A stretch of DNA of 64,000 bases from Anaerolineales bacterium UBA2395 (GCA_002343775.1 DDSH01000007.1:277603-341602), one strand, 5' to 3'; positions 34,226 through 43,149 are shown, numbered from the stretch's first letter. Numbers and translations: made by a program. The notes: generated by a model from the letters alone, not told the origin.

Positions 34226-35256
34226 TTTGAATTTGGGGCAATATTAACAAAATATTTATCCCAGATTTTCTTCGTCTTTGCCGGGTGAATGAACGAAGAT
34301 TCAAAAGCGAAGCGGTTGCATGTCTGGATCTCTTCCATGCTCATGCCGAGAACCTCATGCGCGATGCGATATTCTTCGTTGACATTGGTCTCAAGAACTT
34401 CGGGATCATCCGAGTTGATGGTTACGCGCACGCCGAGGTCGTACAACTTCTTGAGCGGATGCGCTTCAATCGCCGAGACTGAGTTGGTCAGGTAATTTGA
34501 CCAGGGATTCACTTCGAGCGTGATTCCCTTCTCAATGAGCATTTCAACCGCTTTCATATCTTCAATACTATGAATGCCGTGACCGATGCGATCCGGTTGG
34601 AAATGTTTGATGGTCTCGATAACATAGGAAGCCGGGGTATCCTCGCCGGAGTGAATGGTCACTTTCAAGCCTGCCTCTTTGGCTTTCAAGATCGGCTTGA
34701 TGAAGTCTTTGGCGGGGAAAAGTTTTTCACCATCTGCAAGATCCACGGCTTGGATATGGTCACGGTGGCGGATCGCCCAATCCACCGTGCGGATGCATGA
34801 GTCCGCGCCCATGCCGCGCGATGTAATGGCAATGATCCCAATCGCCATATCGAATTCTTTTTCGGCGCGTGCCTGTGCGCGCAGCAAACCTTCCAGGCAG
34901 GCATCCCAATCCAAATCGTACCCATGAAAAGCCCAATCGGGTGAGAAGCGCACTTCAAAGAGTTTGATGTTCTGCGCCGCGCAATCTTCAAATAACTCCC
35001 AAGAAATACGTTCAAAAACCTCAGGCGAAGTAATGGTACGCTGAAAGATATCGAATGCATCCAATACCGCTTGCAGGTCTTTCATCTGGTCGAGGACCTT
35101 GACATGCTTATCCAACTCCCCCACCTCATATGAAGGCAGGGAAATGTTGAACTCACGCGCCACGTCAATGATGGTCTGTGTGCGAATTGCGCCTTCGAGG
35201 TGGCAGTGAATTTCGGTCTTGGGAATGGCGTTGTATTTTGGGTCGAAGTTTTTCAT
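34222..35256 (-). CDS. add: Adenosine deaminase
   Basis: A 344-residue zinc hydrolase that converts adenosine (or a related purine nucleoside or base) to inosine. Motifs: TEIHCHLEGAIR (zinc ligands), TIHSGEDTP (catalytic His/Glu), GHGIHSIED and NSDDPEV (zinc Asp). AAAGGA seven bases upstream supports the ATG at 35256. Adenine deaminase cannot be fully excluded within the family. A palindromic repeat fills the gap to the upstream gene. Confidence 0.9.
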   Translation of the reverse strand: MKNFDPKYNAIPKTEIHCHLEGAIRTQTIIDVAREFNISLPSYEVGELDKHVKVLDQMKDLQAVLDAFDIFQRTITSPEVFERISWELFEDCAAQNIKLFEVRFSPDWAFHGYDLDWDACLEGLLRAQARAEKEFDMAIGIIAITSRGMGADSCIRTVDWAIRHRDHIQAVDLADGEKLFPAKDFIKPILKAKEAGLKVTIHSGEDTPASYVIETIKHFQPDRIGHGIHSIEDMKAVEMLIEKGITLEVNPWSNYLTNSVSAIEAHPLKKLYDLGVRVTINSDDPEVLETNVNEEYRIAHEVLGMSMEEIQTCNRFAFESSFIHPAKTKKIWDKYFVNIAPNSN

Positions 35257-35267
35257 GGATGTCCTTT

Positions 35268-35306
35268 GGACGACGATAGACGATTGTCTATCGTCCATGG
35301 TCTACT
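35268..35306. repeat. Intergenic palindrome, GACGATAGAC family, copy 1
   Basis: GGACGACGATAGAC (35268-35281) faces GTCTATCGTCC (35286-35296) across a four-base loop, then GGTCTAC. It lies between the M20 hydrolase stop and the add RBS. A related element is at 44841-44884. Confidence 0.6.
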
Positions 35307-35309
35307 ATT

Positions 35310-36557
35310 TTACCCGTTCCCCAGTCGCAAAGCGGCTTGCAATAAAACATTCGCACCATTAACGCAATCTTCCCATTTGGTGAACTCGCGCGGAGAATGA
35401 CTCGCGCCATCCACCGATGGCACGAAGATCATCCCCACCGGGCAAAGATCCGCAAGTGATTGTCCATCGTGTCCCGCGCCGGAAGGCAGAGGCATGTGCG
35501 TCAAACCCAAAGCATCACAAGAATCGGCAAAAGCGGCGCGGACACTTTCATCCATCAAACTTGGCGAGTGCTTGCCAAGGAATTCGGTTCTTAACTCCAA
35601 GCCAAAACGCGCAGCCTGTTCACCTGCCAGTTTCAATAACGCCTGATCCAATCGGATGAATTCGGCTTCATCGGGCGAGCGAAATTCGAGTGACACATCC
35701 ACTTGTGCTGGAACGATATTGAACGCGCCTGGGGCAAAATCCATCTTCCCCACATTCACCACGCAGTTCGGGAAATCACGCATCACCATCTCACGCGCCA
35801 TCAGCGTAAATGCGCTTGCTCCCAGCGACGCATCGCGCCGGTCTTCCATTGTGGTCGAACCGGCGTGGTCGGCTTTGCCGATGAACGACAAGCGATACGA
35901 CCAAATCCCAACAATGGCGGTCACAATGCCGATATTCGTCCCGGCACGTTCCAGCCGTTTGCCCTGTTCGATGTGCAATTCCAAATACCCAGCCAGCGAC
36001 TCTTTCTTCCGCGCCGCGCTCAACATGCTTGCATCGGTCAGCCCAGCCCGCGCCATCCCATCCAATAGTTTTTCACGCCCGCCCCTTGGCTTTTCTAAAT
36101 TTTCTGGAAGAAGATGACCAGCCACCGCCGCGCTACCGAGGAGTCCGACCAGCGTGCCTTCCTCGTCGGTGAAATCCATCGCCTCCAACTGGACTTTGAG
36201 TTTGATCCTGTTTTCTCGAACCGTTTTCAAGGCTTCGAGCGCTGCCATCACACCCAGCGCACCGTCAAACCGCCCGCCATTCGGGACAGAGTCCAAGTGC
36301 GAGCCGAGGATGAGGGTCGGCGCGTTCGGGTCGTCACACGGCAAAAAGGCAGAATGATTCCCCGCACCATCGGTGCGAAATTCCAATCCGCTGCTTTCGA
36401 TGTGTTCTCGAAACCATTTGCGCGCGGCAAGATGGGCTTCGCTAAACGTGGGACGGTCAACGCCCGAATCAGCCGTCGCACCGATGGAGGCTAACTGGTT
36501 GAAGGCATCCAGCATCCGGTCTGGGTTGATGCGAATAGAGGAAAAGGCTTGGGTCAT
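35310..36557 (-). CDS. M20-family hydantoinase/carbamoylase-type amidohydrolase
   Basis: A 415-residue dinuclear-metal amidohydrolase of the AmaB/HyuC/AllC group, which cleaves N-carbamoyl amino acids or allantoate. Metal-site motifs are GSHLDSVPNGGRFDGALGVM and TDEEGT, then LHIEQGKRLE and SGAGHDGQ near the C-terminus. AGGAG nine bases upstream supports the ATG at 36557. Adjacent adenosine deaminase suggests purine or pyrimidine salvage, but the exact substrate is open. Confidence 0.88.
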   Translation of the reverse strand: MTQAFSSIRINPDRMLDAFNQLASIGATADSGVDRPTFSEAHLAARKWFREHIESSGLEFRTDGAGNHSAFLPCDDPNAPTLILGSHLDSVPNGGRFDGALGVMAALEALKTVRENRIKLKVQLEAMDFTDEEGTLVGLLGSAAVAGHLLPENLEKPRGGREKLLDGMARAGLTDASMLSAARKKESLAGYLELHIEQGKRLERAGTNIGIVTAIVGIWSYRLSFIGKADHAGSTTMEDRRDASLGASAFTLMAREMVMRDFPNCVVNVGKMDFAPGAFNIVPAQVDVSLEFRSPDEAEFIRLDQALLKLAGEQAARFGLELRTEFLGKHSPSLMDESVRAAFADSCDALGLTHMPLPSGAGHDGQSLADLCPVGMIFVPSVDGASHSPREFTKWEDCVNGANVLLQAALRLGNG

Positions 36558-36590
36558 GGTCAGAGTCTCCTGTATCCCGCCTATCATAAC

Positions 36591-36620
36591 AAAAACAGGA
36601 GTCGATCGACTCCTGTTTTT
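36591..36620 (-). terminator. Terminator of hsp20
   Basis: A 30-base perfect palindrome with half-site AAAAACAGGAGTCGA; its A/T ends give five U after the stem in either direction. It lies 15 bp after the hsp20 stop. Confidence 0.88.
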
Positions 36621-36635
36621 GAGAGTTGGTTGGGT

Positions 36636-37079
36636 TTACTTGGTCTTGATGGTGATGGTCTTGGGTTTGACCTCGTCCGCTTTGGGGAGCGTGATGGTCA
36701 GGATGCCGTTCTCGAAATCGGCTTTGGCTTTGTCCGCCACGACCTGTGTTGGCAGGGCAATCGAGCGTTCGAACGAGCCCCAGCGCTGTTCACGGATGTG
36801 ATACGCCTTCTCTTTGGCTTCGTTTTCCTGCTTGACCTCGCCTTTGAGGGTGAGAAGCTCACCGGTGACGTTGATCTGCACCTCATCCGGCTTGATGCCA
36901 GGGAGAGCGGCTTTCACCACGACCTCGTTGTCGGTCTGGTACATATCCACAGCGGGGACAGACCAGGCGGTGTTGGAGAGGCTGAGCGGACGGGTGAACG
37001 CATCGTCGAAGAGGCGATCCATGGCTTCGCGCAGGGTCATCATCTCACGAGCGGGTTCCCAACGAATGATACTAGACAT
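36636..37079 (-). CDS. Hsp20-family small heat shock protein
   Basis: A 147-residue alpha-crystallin chaperone holding unfolded proteins. The domain spans about residues 42-145, with VKAALPGIKPDEVQINVTGE and C-terminal GILTITLPKADEVKPKTI (A-x-x-x-G-I-L signature and IxI-like tail). A full AAGGAGGT RBS precedes the start. No CIRCE element or other heat-shock operator was seen upstream. Confidence 0.95.
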   Translation of the reverse strand: MSSIIRWEPAREMMTLREAMDRLFDDAFTRPLSLSNTAWSVPAVDMYQTDNEVVVKAALPGIKPDEVQINVTGELLTLKGEVKQENEAKEKAYHIREQRWGSFERSIALPTQVVADKAKADFENGILTITLPKADEVKPKTITIKTK

Positions 37080-37128
37080 AGGTACCTCCTTTTAGGTGAT
37101 TGGATTTTGTTTTACGCCATTAATTTAA

Positions 37129-37157
37129 AACGCCTGCGTTAGAAAAACGCAAGCGTT
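37129..37157 (-). terminator. Terminator after the phosphosignalling operon
   Basis: AACGCCTGCGTT (37129-37140) and AACGCAAGCGTT (37146-37157) form a 12-bp stem with one wobble and a 5-base loop, followed on the minus strand by TTTTAAATTAA. The T-rich plus side could also act in the other direction. Confidence 0.65.
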
Positions 37158-37184
37158 GTGTTTTCGTTTTGTTAGAGAATAAGG

Positions 37185-37304
37185 TCAGGAAGCCAGAGCG
37201 GAGATCAGGGTCACGATGCCATAGACAGCCCCAATACAAACCACACAAACACCGATCAATTTGGCAGCGGTGGTCAATTTGTTACCAGGCTTTTGTTCGG
37301 GCAT
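37185..37304 (-). CDS. 39-residue single-helix membrane protein
   Basis: The ATG at 37304 lies 3 bp after the stop of the response regulator, and AAGGAATAGGA upstream, overlapping that stop, is a good RBS. The product starts MPEQKPGNKLTTAAKLIG and has one hydrophobic helix (about residues 16-38), with a positive N-terminus likely inside. No family is recognised. It is the last gene of the operon before the terminator. Confidence 0.6.
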   Translation of the reverse strand: MPEQKPGNKLTTAAKLIGVCVVCIGAVYGIVTLISALAS

Positions 37305-37307
37305 TTC

Positions 37308-38024
37308 CTATTCCTTGTTCCGCTTAAAATCCACGAAGCGATAGCCTACGCCGCGCTCGGTAAGGATGTAGACCGGGTTGGCTGGGTCTTTTTCCAGTTT
37401 CTGGCGCAGGTAATTGATATAAAGACGGACGTAATGCGGTTCGTCGCGGTACTCATAGCCCCAGACTTTCTGAAGCAACTGGTCATGCGAGACGACCCAA
37501 CCCGCATTCTGCACAAGATGATAGAGCAGGCGATATTCAGTTGGGCGGAGCTTGACAAGTTTGCCTTCCAACCAAATTTCACGACGCTCAAAGTCGATTT
37601 TGAGGCGCTTGTCGATCTCGATCAACCCGTGCATGGAGCCGCTGGTCCCTTCGGTGCGGCGCAGGACGGCTTTTATGCGGCTGACCAGTTCGCGCGGGCT
37701 GAAGGGTTTGGTGATGTAATCGTCGGCGCCGTGTTCCAATCCACGCACGCGGTCATCTTCCTCGCCTTTGGCTGTAAGCATAATGACGGGCACATTGCTG
37801 AAATCGCGCACGGTTTCGAGAACATCAAAGCCGTCGATATCCGGCATCATCACATCGAGCAGGATGAGATCGGGTGTGAAATCGCGGATCTTCTGGATCG
37901 CTTGTTTGCCGTTGAACGCCTCCCCCACCTGAAAGCCATCATGTTCCAGGTTCATGCGGATGAAGCGCACCATGCGTTCTTCGTCGTCCACCACAAGGAT
38001 GCGGCGTCTGTCCATGTCTGCCAT
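37308..38024 (-). CDS. OmpR/PhoB-family response regulator in the kinase operon
   Basis: A 238-residue regulator: receiver with Asp13-Asp14, Asp57 (LLDVMMPDIDG) and TKPFSPRE, then a winged-helix domain (LVKLRPTEYRLLYHLVQNAG to about 230). No histidine kinase is adjacent; instead it sits at the end of the Ser/Thr kinase operon, 1 bp after the 80-residue gene. Regulation by the co-encoded Ser/Thr kinase is possible but inferred from position only. Confidence 0.92.
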   Translation of the reverse strand: MADMDRRRILVVDDEERMVRFIRMNLEHDGFQVGEAFNGKQAIQKIRDFTPDLILLDVMMPDIDGFDVLETVRDFSNVPVIMLTAKGEEDDRVRGLEHGADDYITKPFSPRELVSRIKAVLRRTEGTSGSMHGLIEIDKRLKIDFERREIWLEGKLVKLRPTEYRLLYHLVQNAGWVVSHDQLLQKVWGYEYRDEPHYVRLYINYLRQKLEKDPANPVYILTERGVGYRFVDFKRNKE

Positions 38025-38025
38025 G

Positions 38026-38268
38026 TTATTCCCTCACAAAGCCGATGATCTTTTCCTCTTCGGCATCTCCGAGGACTTCGATAAAGGCGATCTTCATCAA
38101 GGGCCAGATGACCTTGACCGTGCCATGGTCGATGTAGTGCAAATCCTTGCCGTCTTTCTGGCGCGGATTGGTCACGACAACAATGTTGTCTGTGGGTTTT
38201 GGAAGTTCATCGATCTCACCAAGCACAGATGTTTCGTTGGGGATGTGTAAAATGACTGTATGCGCCAT
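38026..38268 (-). CDS. Small conserved protein of the kinase operon
   Basis: An 80-residue soluble protein, mostly beta with VILHIPNETSVLGEIDELPK and the C-terminal IIGFVRE. No catalytic motif or membrane helix. It lies between the FHA and response regulator genes (18 bp and 1 bp spacing). The function is unknown. Confidence 0.65.
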   Translation of the reverse strand: MAHTVILHIPNETSVLGEIDELPKPTDNIVVVTNPRQKDGKDLHYIDHGTVKVIWPLMKIAFIEVLGDAEEEKIIGFVRE

Positions 38269-38286
38269 GTCTGCGCTGCCTTTCCG

Positions 38287-38799
38287 TTATTGTTTTTCCT
38301 TGACCAGGATCTGCATCTTCAATTTGCCGAGCGCGATAATATCGCCGTGATTGACCACCTGCTCCACATTGGTGGCAAGCCGCTTGCCGTTGATGTATGT
38401 TCCGTTGGCGGAACCGAGGTCCATGAAAATGATCCGGCTGCCTTCCCGCTTGATGACGGCATGCAGACGGGATACCCCGGCTGCGTACGCTTGAAAGGGG
38501 GAAAGGTCAATATCCGGCATGATCGGCTGCCCTTCGCTAATGCGTCCGAGTGTGAATTCGTTGCGCGATGAAAGTGGAAGGACCTGTCCTGTATCCAGTA
38601 AGTGCAGGCTGCCCCAGGCGTCGGTCACATTAAAATCCTGGTAGGCATCCCCTGCCGATGCTTTGTTTACCTTCTTAAATTTATCGGTGGAAATGGTCTG
38701 GGTGATAAGGGCATCCCTGCCGATCAGTTGTGCGCCGCATTCGGCGCAGAACATTGCCCCAGCCATGTTTGCATGCTTACAATTGGAACAGACGATCAT
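38287..38799 (-). CDS. Zinc-ribbon/FHA-domain protein
   Basis: A 170-residue protein with an N-terminal zinc ribbon (CSNCKHA ... CAECGAQ) and a C-terminal FHA domain. The FHA motif is complete: LGR, then VSRLHAVIKREG, and SANGTYINGKRL. FHA domains bind phosphothreonine, so it is a likely reader of the operon's own kinase. Its start overlaps the J-VWA gene stop by 4 bp. Confidence 0.9.
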   Translation of the reverse strand: MIVCSNCKHANMAGAMFCAECGAQLIGRDALITQTISTDKFKKVNKASAGDAYQDFNVTDAWGSLHLLDTGQVLPLSSRNEFTLGRISEGQPIMPDIDLSPFQAYAAGVSRLHAVIKREGSRIIFMDLGSANGTYINGKRLATNVEQVVNHGDIIALGKLKMQILVKEKQ

Positions 38800-40283
38800 C
38801 CTGCTTTCTCCTTGCCGCTGCTCAATAAGAGCGCTCTGGTGCGATATTTTATGTCTTTGCTGCCGCTGGCGCTGAAGGCATGCATCCTTTCAAGGTTATC
38901 CGCCTCGAACAGGGCTGTCTTTGCAAGCGAATGCTCACCCTGCGAAAGTAAATGCGTCGCCAGGTTTTGTAAATGCCGCACGGCGATGTCGATCTGACCG
39001 GCTTCTACTGCGACCTGGGCACGTTCCTGCATCCGGTAGAGGGTGAGGCGTGAAAGCGCGCTTAGAATCCGCGTCGGGGGCGGATCGGCTGATGGGTTTT
39101 GACGCACCTCACGTGTCAGACGGAGGCGGGTGGGCGGAATCGGCATGGGGTTTGCAGTAACGGATACCTTCAATGAACCGTTTAGCAGCAGCGCCTCATT
39201 CCCGTTCAACGCCTCCGGGCTGACCACCATCTCAAACATGACGTGCAAGGGGGTATCCCTCAAGATGGGTCCAAGCCGAATAGGCGCCTCAACCGCAACC
39301 GGACCGCCTTCCGGTTGCAGGCGGAAAATGTAATTGACCTTGACGTTATCCTGCGGTTTTATGTCCAAGACAACTTCGTCGGCATAGGTGCTGACCAACG
39401 CTTTGAATTTGTCGATCAGCAGACGCTCGATATCCTTGGGGTTTGAGATGTAGGCGGATGAACCGCCGGTCTTGCCTGCCAGCGCATCCAAAAAGATATC
39501 ATTCCATTCATGACCAATGCCCATGCCTGATATGCCGATATTCTGGGCGGCGGCTTCTTCTGCCAGTTGCAGGCAAGCTTGTTCATCGCCGTAGGTATTC
39601 CCATCTGTCAACAAGATCAGATGGTTTACACGGGAGGGGTCTTGCGTACGGCGAAGCTCCCTCAGACCGGCTTCCAAGCCCTGGTAAATTTCGGTCGCTC
39701 CAGACGGCTGCATCATCTGGATGCGTCCTTCCTGTTTTTTCTTATCAAGGCTGATGGAGGCGGGTACGATCACTTCCGCCCGGTCGCTAAATGCCACAAT
39801 GCTAAGTACATCTTGCGGACGCAAACTTCGCAGCAACTGGATGGACGTGGCTTTGAGGATGTCCATCTTTTCGCCTTGCATGGAAGTGGAGCGGTCCAGC
39901 ACGAGGCAGATGTTGAGCGGTGGAGCGGGGGTTTGCTCCGGTTTTTCCTCGCGCGGACCAACCTCAAGGAGCAAATAAATGAGCTGGTCTTCGCCCAATT
40001 GCACCAGATTCGGGCGGCTATAAAAAACTTCGTGCTTTACAAATCGATTGCCTTCATCGATTTCCGGGGGTAAAGTGGCATCGTACAAACTGCGGCGCTT
40101 GGGATTCGACAGGATCTCGTATGCCTGTTGGATCTCCAAAAATAATTCTGTTTCACCCGCGGCGACATTCTTGTCTGGATGAAGTCGCTGGGCAGATTCT
40201 ACATAGGCATGCCGTATTTCCTCCTGCGTGGCATCCCGGAAGACTCCTAAAACAGCATAATGATCGGGCTTGCTGACTGGCAT
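38796..40283 (-). CDS. J-domain/von Willebrand A fusion protein
   Basis: A 495-residue protein. Residues 1-70 are a DnaJ J-domain with the Hsp70-activating HPD triad (His35-Pro36-Asp37). A VWA domain follows with MIDAS Asp130-x-Ser132-x-Ser134, a later Thr in SGATEIY and LLTDGNTYGD, so metal binding looks intact. The C-terminal part is beta-rich then helical. It may bring Hsp70 to a client or bind a partner through the metal site. It lies 3 bp after the phosphatase gene. Confidence 0.88.
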   Translation of the reverse strand: MPVSKPDHYAVLGVFRDATQEEIRHAYVESAQRLHPDKNVAAGETELFLEIQQAYEILSNPKRRSLYDATLPPEIDEGNRFVKHEVFYSRPNLVQLGEDQLIYLLLEVGPREEKPEQTPAPPLNICLVLDRSTSMQGEKMDILKATSIQLLRSLRPQDVLSIVAFSDRAEVIVPASISLDKKKQEGRIQMMQPSGATEIYQGLEAGLRELRRTQDPSRVNHLILLTDGNTYGDEQACLQLAEEAAAQNIGISGMGIGHEWNDIFLDALAGKTGGSSAYISNPKDIERLLIDKFKALVSTYADEVVLDIKPQDNVKVNYIFRLQPEGGPVAVEAPIRLGPILRDTPLHVMFEMVVSPEALNGNEALLLNGSLKVSVTANPMPIPPTRLRLTREVRQNPSADPPPTRILSALSRLTLYRMQERAQVAVEAGQIDIAVRHLQNLATHLLSQGEHSLAKTALFEADNLERMHAFSASGSKDIKYRTRALLLSSGKEKAG

Positions 40284-40286
40284 GAT

Positions 40287-41198
40287 TTATCCGACTAGCT
40301 GAACGATCGCAACAGTGATGTTATCCGGTCCTCCAGCTGCATTCGCCGCTTCTACCAAATTCTGGCAGGCGCGGTGCAAAGTAGGCGCATCTGTGATGAT
40401 GCGGGAAATATCCTTCTCGTTCACCACACCCCATAACCCGTCGCTGCAAAGCAAAAGGCTGCCCGGCTGCGGGAAGGGAATGGTAAAAATGTCCGCTTCG
40501 AGTGTTTCTCCCTGCCCCAACGCGCGGATCAAGACATTACGGTGCGGGAAATTCTCGGCTTCATCACGGCTCAAATGACCGAGTTCTTCGAGGCGTTTAA
40601 CAAGTGAATGATCACGGGTCAGCGGATCCAGCCTGCCATCAGGGTAGACGGCATAAGCGCGGCTGTCGCCAACGTGACCGATGGTAACCTGCTGTCCGAG
40701 TACCAGGGCGGCAGTGACGGTGGTCCCACTGCCTGGTGCTTCACGTTGGATGTATTGATGCGCCTCCAGGATCGCGGCTTCCATTACCTCCTGGAGTGAT
40801 TCTTGAAGAGATTGCGTCGGCATGGTGTAAAGGAACGAGTGAAATTTCTTCATCACGATGCCGCCGATGATGCGGATGGCGGAATTACTCGCCACCTCGC
40901 CGAACTGGTGCCCACCCATGCCATCGGCAACGATATACAAACCGAAAGGGATACTCTCTGAACTTCCAGAAATGGTGGAAGTCAGGGCAAGAACGCTATC
41001 TTCGTTATGCTCGCGCTGCTTGCCAACCGACTGCCCGACGCCGACGATCAACTGTTTCATTTCATATTTCGGAGTCTGACTGGCAATAATCGAACTGATC
41101 TGCTGATCGGTCAGCGGTGCCGTAGTGGCATTATCCGACACCTTCGGTCTTTCCTGAACTTCCTTACCGCCAAATAATTTTCGAAAGAAATCAGCCAC
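40287..41198 (-). CDS. PP2C-family Ser/Thr phosphatase
   Basis: A 303-residue phosphatase with an N-terminal extension of about 50 residues and then all metal-site motifs: REHNED, VADGMGGHQ, HVGDSRAY, LCSDGLWG and GGPDNIT. It should reverse the co-encoded kinase. No membrane segment, so cytoplasmic. The gene is 11 bp after the kinase gene. Confidence 0.95.
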   Translation of the reverse strand: MADFFRKLFGGKEVQERPKVSDNATTAPLTDQQISSIIASQTPKYEMKQLIVGVGQSVGKQREHNEDSVLALTSTISGSSESIPFGLYIVADGMGGHQFGEVASNSAIRIIGGIVMKKFHSFLYTMPTQSLQESLQEVMEAAILEAHQYIQREAPGSGTTVTAALVLGQQVTIGHVGDSRAYAVYPDGRLDPLTRDHSLVKRLEELGHLSRDEAENFPHRNVLIRALGQGETLEADIFTIPFPQPGSLLLCSDGLWGVVNEKDISRIITDAPTLHRACQNLVEAANAAGGPDNITVAIVQLVG

Positions 41199-41209
41199 AA
41201 GAACTCCTT

Positions 41210-43099
41210 TTAAGCAAACAAAGCGTAAACGTGATGGTCTGTCGAGCCAAAATAAACGATATCATCGAACACAACCGGTGAACCGGTAATGGGGCTCTTC
41301 GATTCGAACTTCCAACGCAGCCGCCCTGTGCGATATTCAAGACAATACATGCTTCCGTCCACAGAACCGCAATAGACGGAATCTTTATAAACGGCGGGCG
41401 AACTGCTAACCTGATTCTCGGTCTTAAACCGCCAGACTTCCTTGGCAGTGCGAATATCCACACAATAGATGAACCCGTCTGCAGCGCCGATGAAAATGAA
41501 ATCATCCGCAATCACCGGAGAAGAAATGCTGCCCCTCCCGAGGCGGAACTTCCAGATCGCCCAACCGCTTTTGGCGTCCAATGCATACAATGTGCCATCC
41601 AACGATGCGACGTAAATGGCTTGTCCCTTCATCACCGGCGAGGACGTGATCGAACGTTTCGCCTGGAAACGCCATTTCAACGAGCCACGAAAATCCAGCG
41701 CGTAAAACGAACCGGTTTCTGTTCCAAAGTAGATCATCTCATTGGCAACCAGCGGCGTGGAATGGATGGGACCATCCGTGGAAAACTTCCAAACCGCCCT
41801 GCCGCTGTTGACATTAACCGCATGGAGATCCTGGTCTTCGGATCCAAAGAAAACATGTCCGTCCGCAACACGCGGCGAGGAGTAAATCTTGCCTTCCGTG
41901 TAGTACGTCCAAACCACTTTACCGGTCCGCGTGCCAATCACATGCAAGCGCTGATCTTCGGAACAGAAGAATACATTATTATCGAAAACCACCGGGCGGG
42001 AAACGATACCGCCATCGGTGGGGTATTTCCATTGGAATTGCCCGTCGGCGGCATTCAAGGCATACAGGTTATTGTCGTAGCAACCGATAAATAAATTGCC
42101 CTGGCTTAAGGCAGGGGTGCCGCGAATTTCGTCCTCGCATTTGAACGACCACAAAGGTTTCACCCCGCCACTGGAGATCGGCAGGGCAGATGTGATCTTG
42201 GAAAGCGCCCCTGTCTTGCGCGCCACATTCATCAAGGCATCTTTCATCGCATCAGCATTGGGGAAGCGCTCTCCGGGGTTGTATTGAAGCGCGGTATTGA
42301 CCACCGCTTCAAACTCGACCGAAACATTGGTATTGATGCGTCGGATCGGTCGCTCTGCAAAAGAAAAAGGCGGCTCGAGGCGAGGGTCACGCCGCGTGAT
42401 GGTATGATGTAGAGTTGCCCCCAAGGCATAGACATCCGCCAACTGGGTGGCTTCGCCGCGATATTGCTCCGGCGGGGAATATCCCTCCGTGCCGATCATG
42501 GTTCCTTTTTGACCAACCTGGAAGGTTTTGGCAATACCAAAATCCACCAGAACCACATCTCCATTATGGTTGATCATCACATTGGAAGGCTTCATATCGC
42601 GGAAAACGATCGGGTCCGGTTTGTGGCTATGCAGGTATGCCAGCACATCACAGAGTTGGATCGCCCAGCTGACGACCTGATCCTCGGGCAAAAACCCATT
42701 CGTATCGTTGATGACAGATTCAAGGTCCTTGCCGTGGACATATTCCAACACAAGATACGAACGGTCATCATGCGAGAAATAATCGTAAATTCGCGGAATC
42801 GAGGGATGGTTAAGCGTTGCCAGCAGGTTTGCTTCACGCTCAAAGTTCTGGACAATCGTCTGACGCACAAGCGGATCTGGCGCCATGTTGATCATTTCCT
42901 TAACCGCCACCAGCTTGACCACGTTGGGGAAATGCATATCGCGGGCGCGGTAAACAGACCCCATGCCACCCACGCCGATAACATCCTGAATGTTATAGCG
43001 GTTGACCAGGGTCACACCGGGCTGCAACTGCTGGCGCGGGGCAGAATCCCCCGACCCATGATCCGAGCCGATAGGTGACGTAATGTTTCTAGTTTCCAT
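41210..43099 (-). CDS. Ser/Thr protein kinase fused to PQQ-type propeller
   Basis: A 629-residue protein. The kinase domain (about 35-295) has Gly-loop GVGGMGSVY (42-50), Lys67, catalytic loop FRDMKPSNVM with Asp168, and DFG (186-188); the usual HRD histidine is Phe166. Residues 315-629 form about eight PQQ-like blades with repeated W-F/Y-K and SSPV motifs. No membrane helix separates the two, so unlike PknB-type receptors the propeller should be cytoplasmic, perhaps as a scaffold or autoinhibitory lid. First gene of the operon, with a strong promoter 21 bp upstream. Confidence 0.93.
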   Translation of the reverse strand: METRNITSPIGSDHGSGDSAPRQQLQPGVTLVNRYNIQDVIGVGGMGSVYRARDMHFPNVVKLVAVKEMINMAPDPLVRQTIVQNFEREANLLATLNHPSIPRIYDYFSHDDRSYLVLEYVHGKDLESVINDTNGFLPEDQVVSWAIQLCDVLAYLHSHKPDPIVFRDMKPSNVMINHNGDVVLVDFGIAKTFQVGQKGTMIGTEGYSPPEQYRGEATQLADVYALGATLHHTITRRDPRLEPPFSFAERPIRRINTNVSVEFEAVVNTALQYNPGERFPNADAMKDALMNVARKTGALSKITSALPISSGGVKPLWSFKCEDEIRGTPALSQGNLFIGCYDNNLYALNAADGQFQWKYPTDGGIVSRPVVFDNNVFFCSEDQRLHVIGTRTGKVVWTYYTEGKIYSSPRVADGHVFFGSEDQDLHAVNVNSGRAVWKFSTDGPIHSTPLVANEMIYFGTETGSFYALDFRGSLKWRFQAKRSITSSPVMKGQAIYVASLDGTLYALDAKSGWAIWKFRLGRGSISSPVIADDFIFIGAADGFIYCVDIRTAKEVWRFKTENQVSSSPAVYKDSVYCGSVDGSMYCLEYRTGRLRWKFESKSPITGSPVVFDDIVYFGSTDHHVYALFA

Positions 43100-43120
43100 C
43101 CATTAATTCCAATTTAACGA

Positions 43121-43149
43121 ATTATAGTGTGCGTTGGTGGGAATTGCAA
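43121..43149 (-). promoter_or_regulatory. Promoter of the phosphosignalling operon
   Basis: TTGCAA (43149-43144) and perfect TATAAT (43126-43121) on the minus strand with a 17-bp spacer, start near 43114, leader about 15 nt. The -35 lies inside a direct repeat of GGGAATTGCAA (43139-43149 and 43155-43165). Confidence 0.65.

Noticed and set aside
37080..37128. CIRCE or other heat-shock operator before hsp20
   Set aside because: No TTAGCACTC-N9-GAGTGCTAA-like repeat is present; the inverted repeat there is the upstream terminator.
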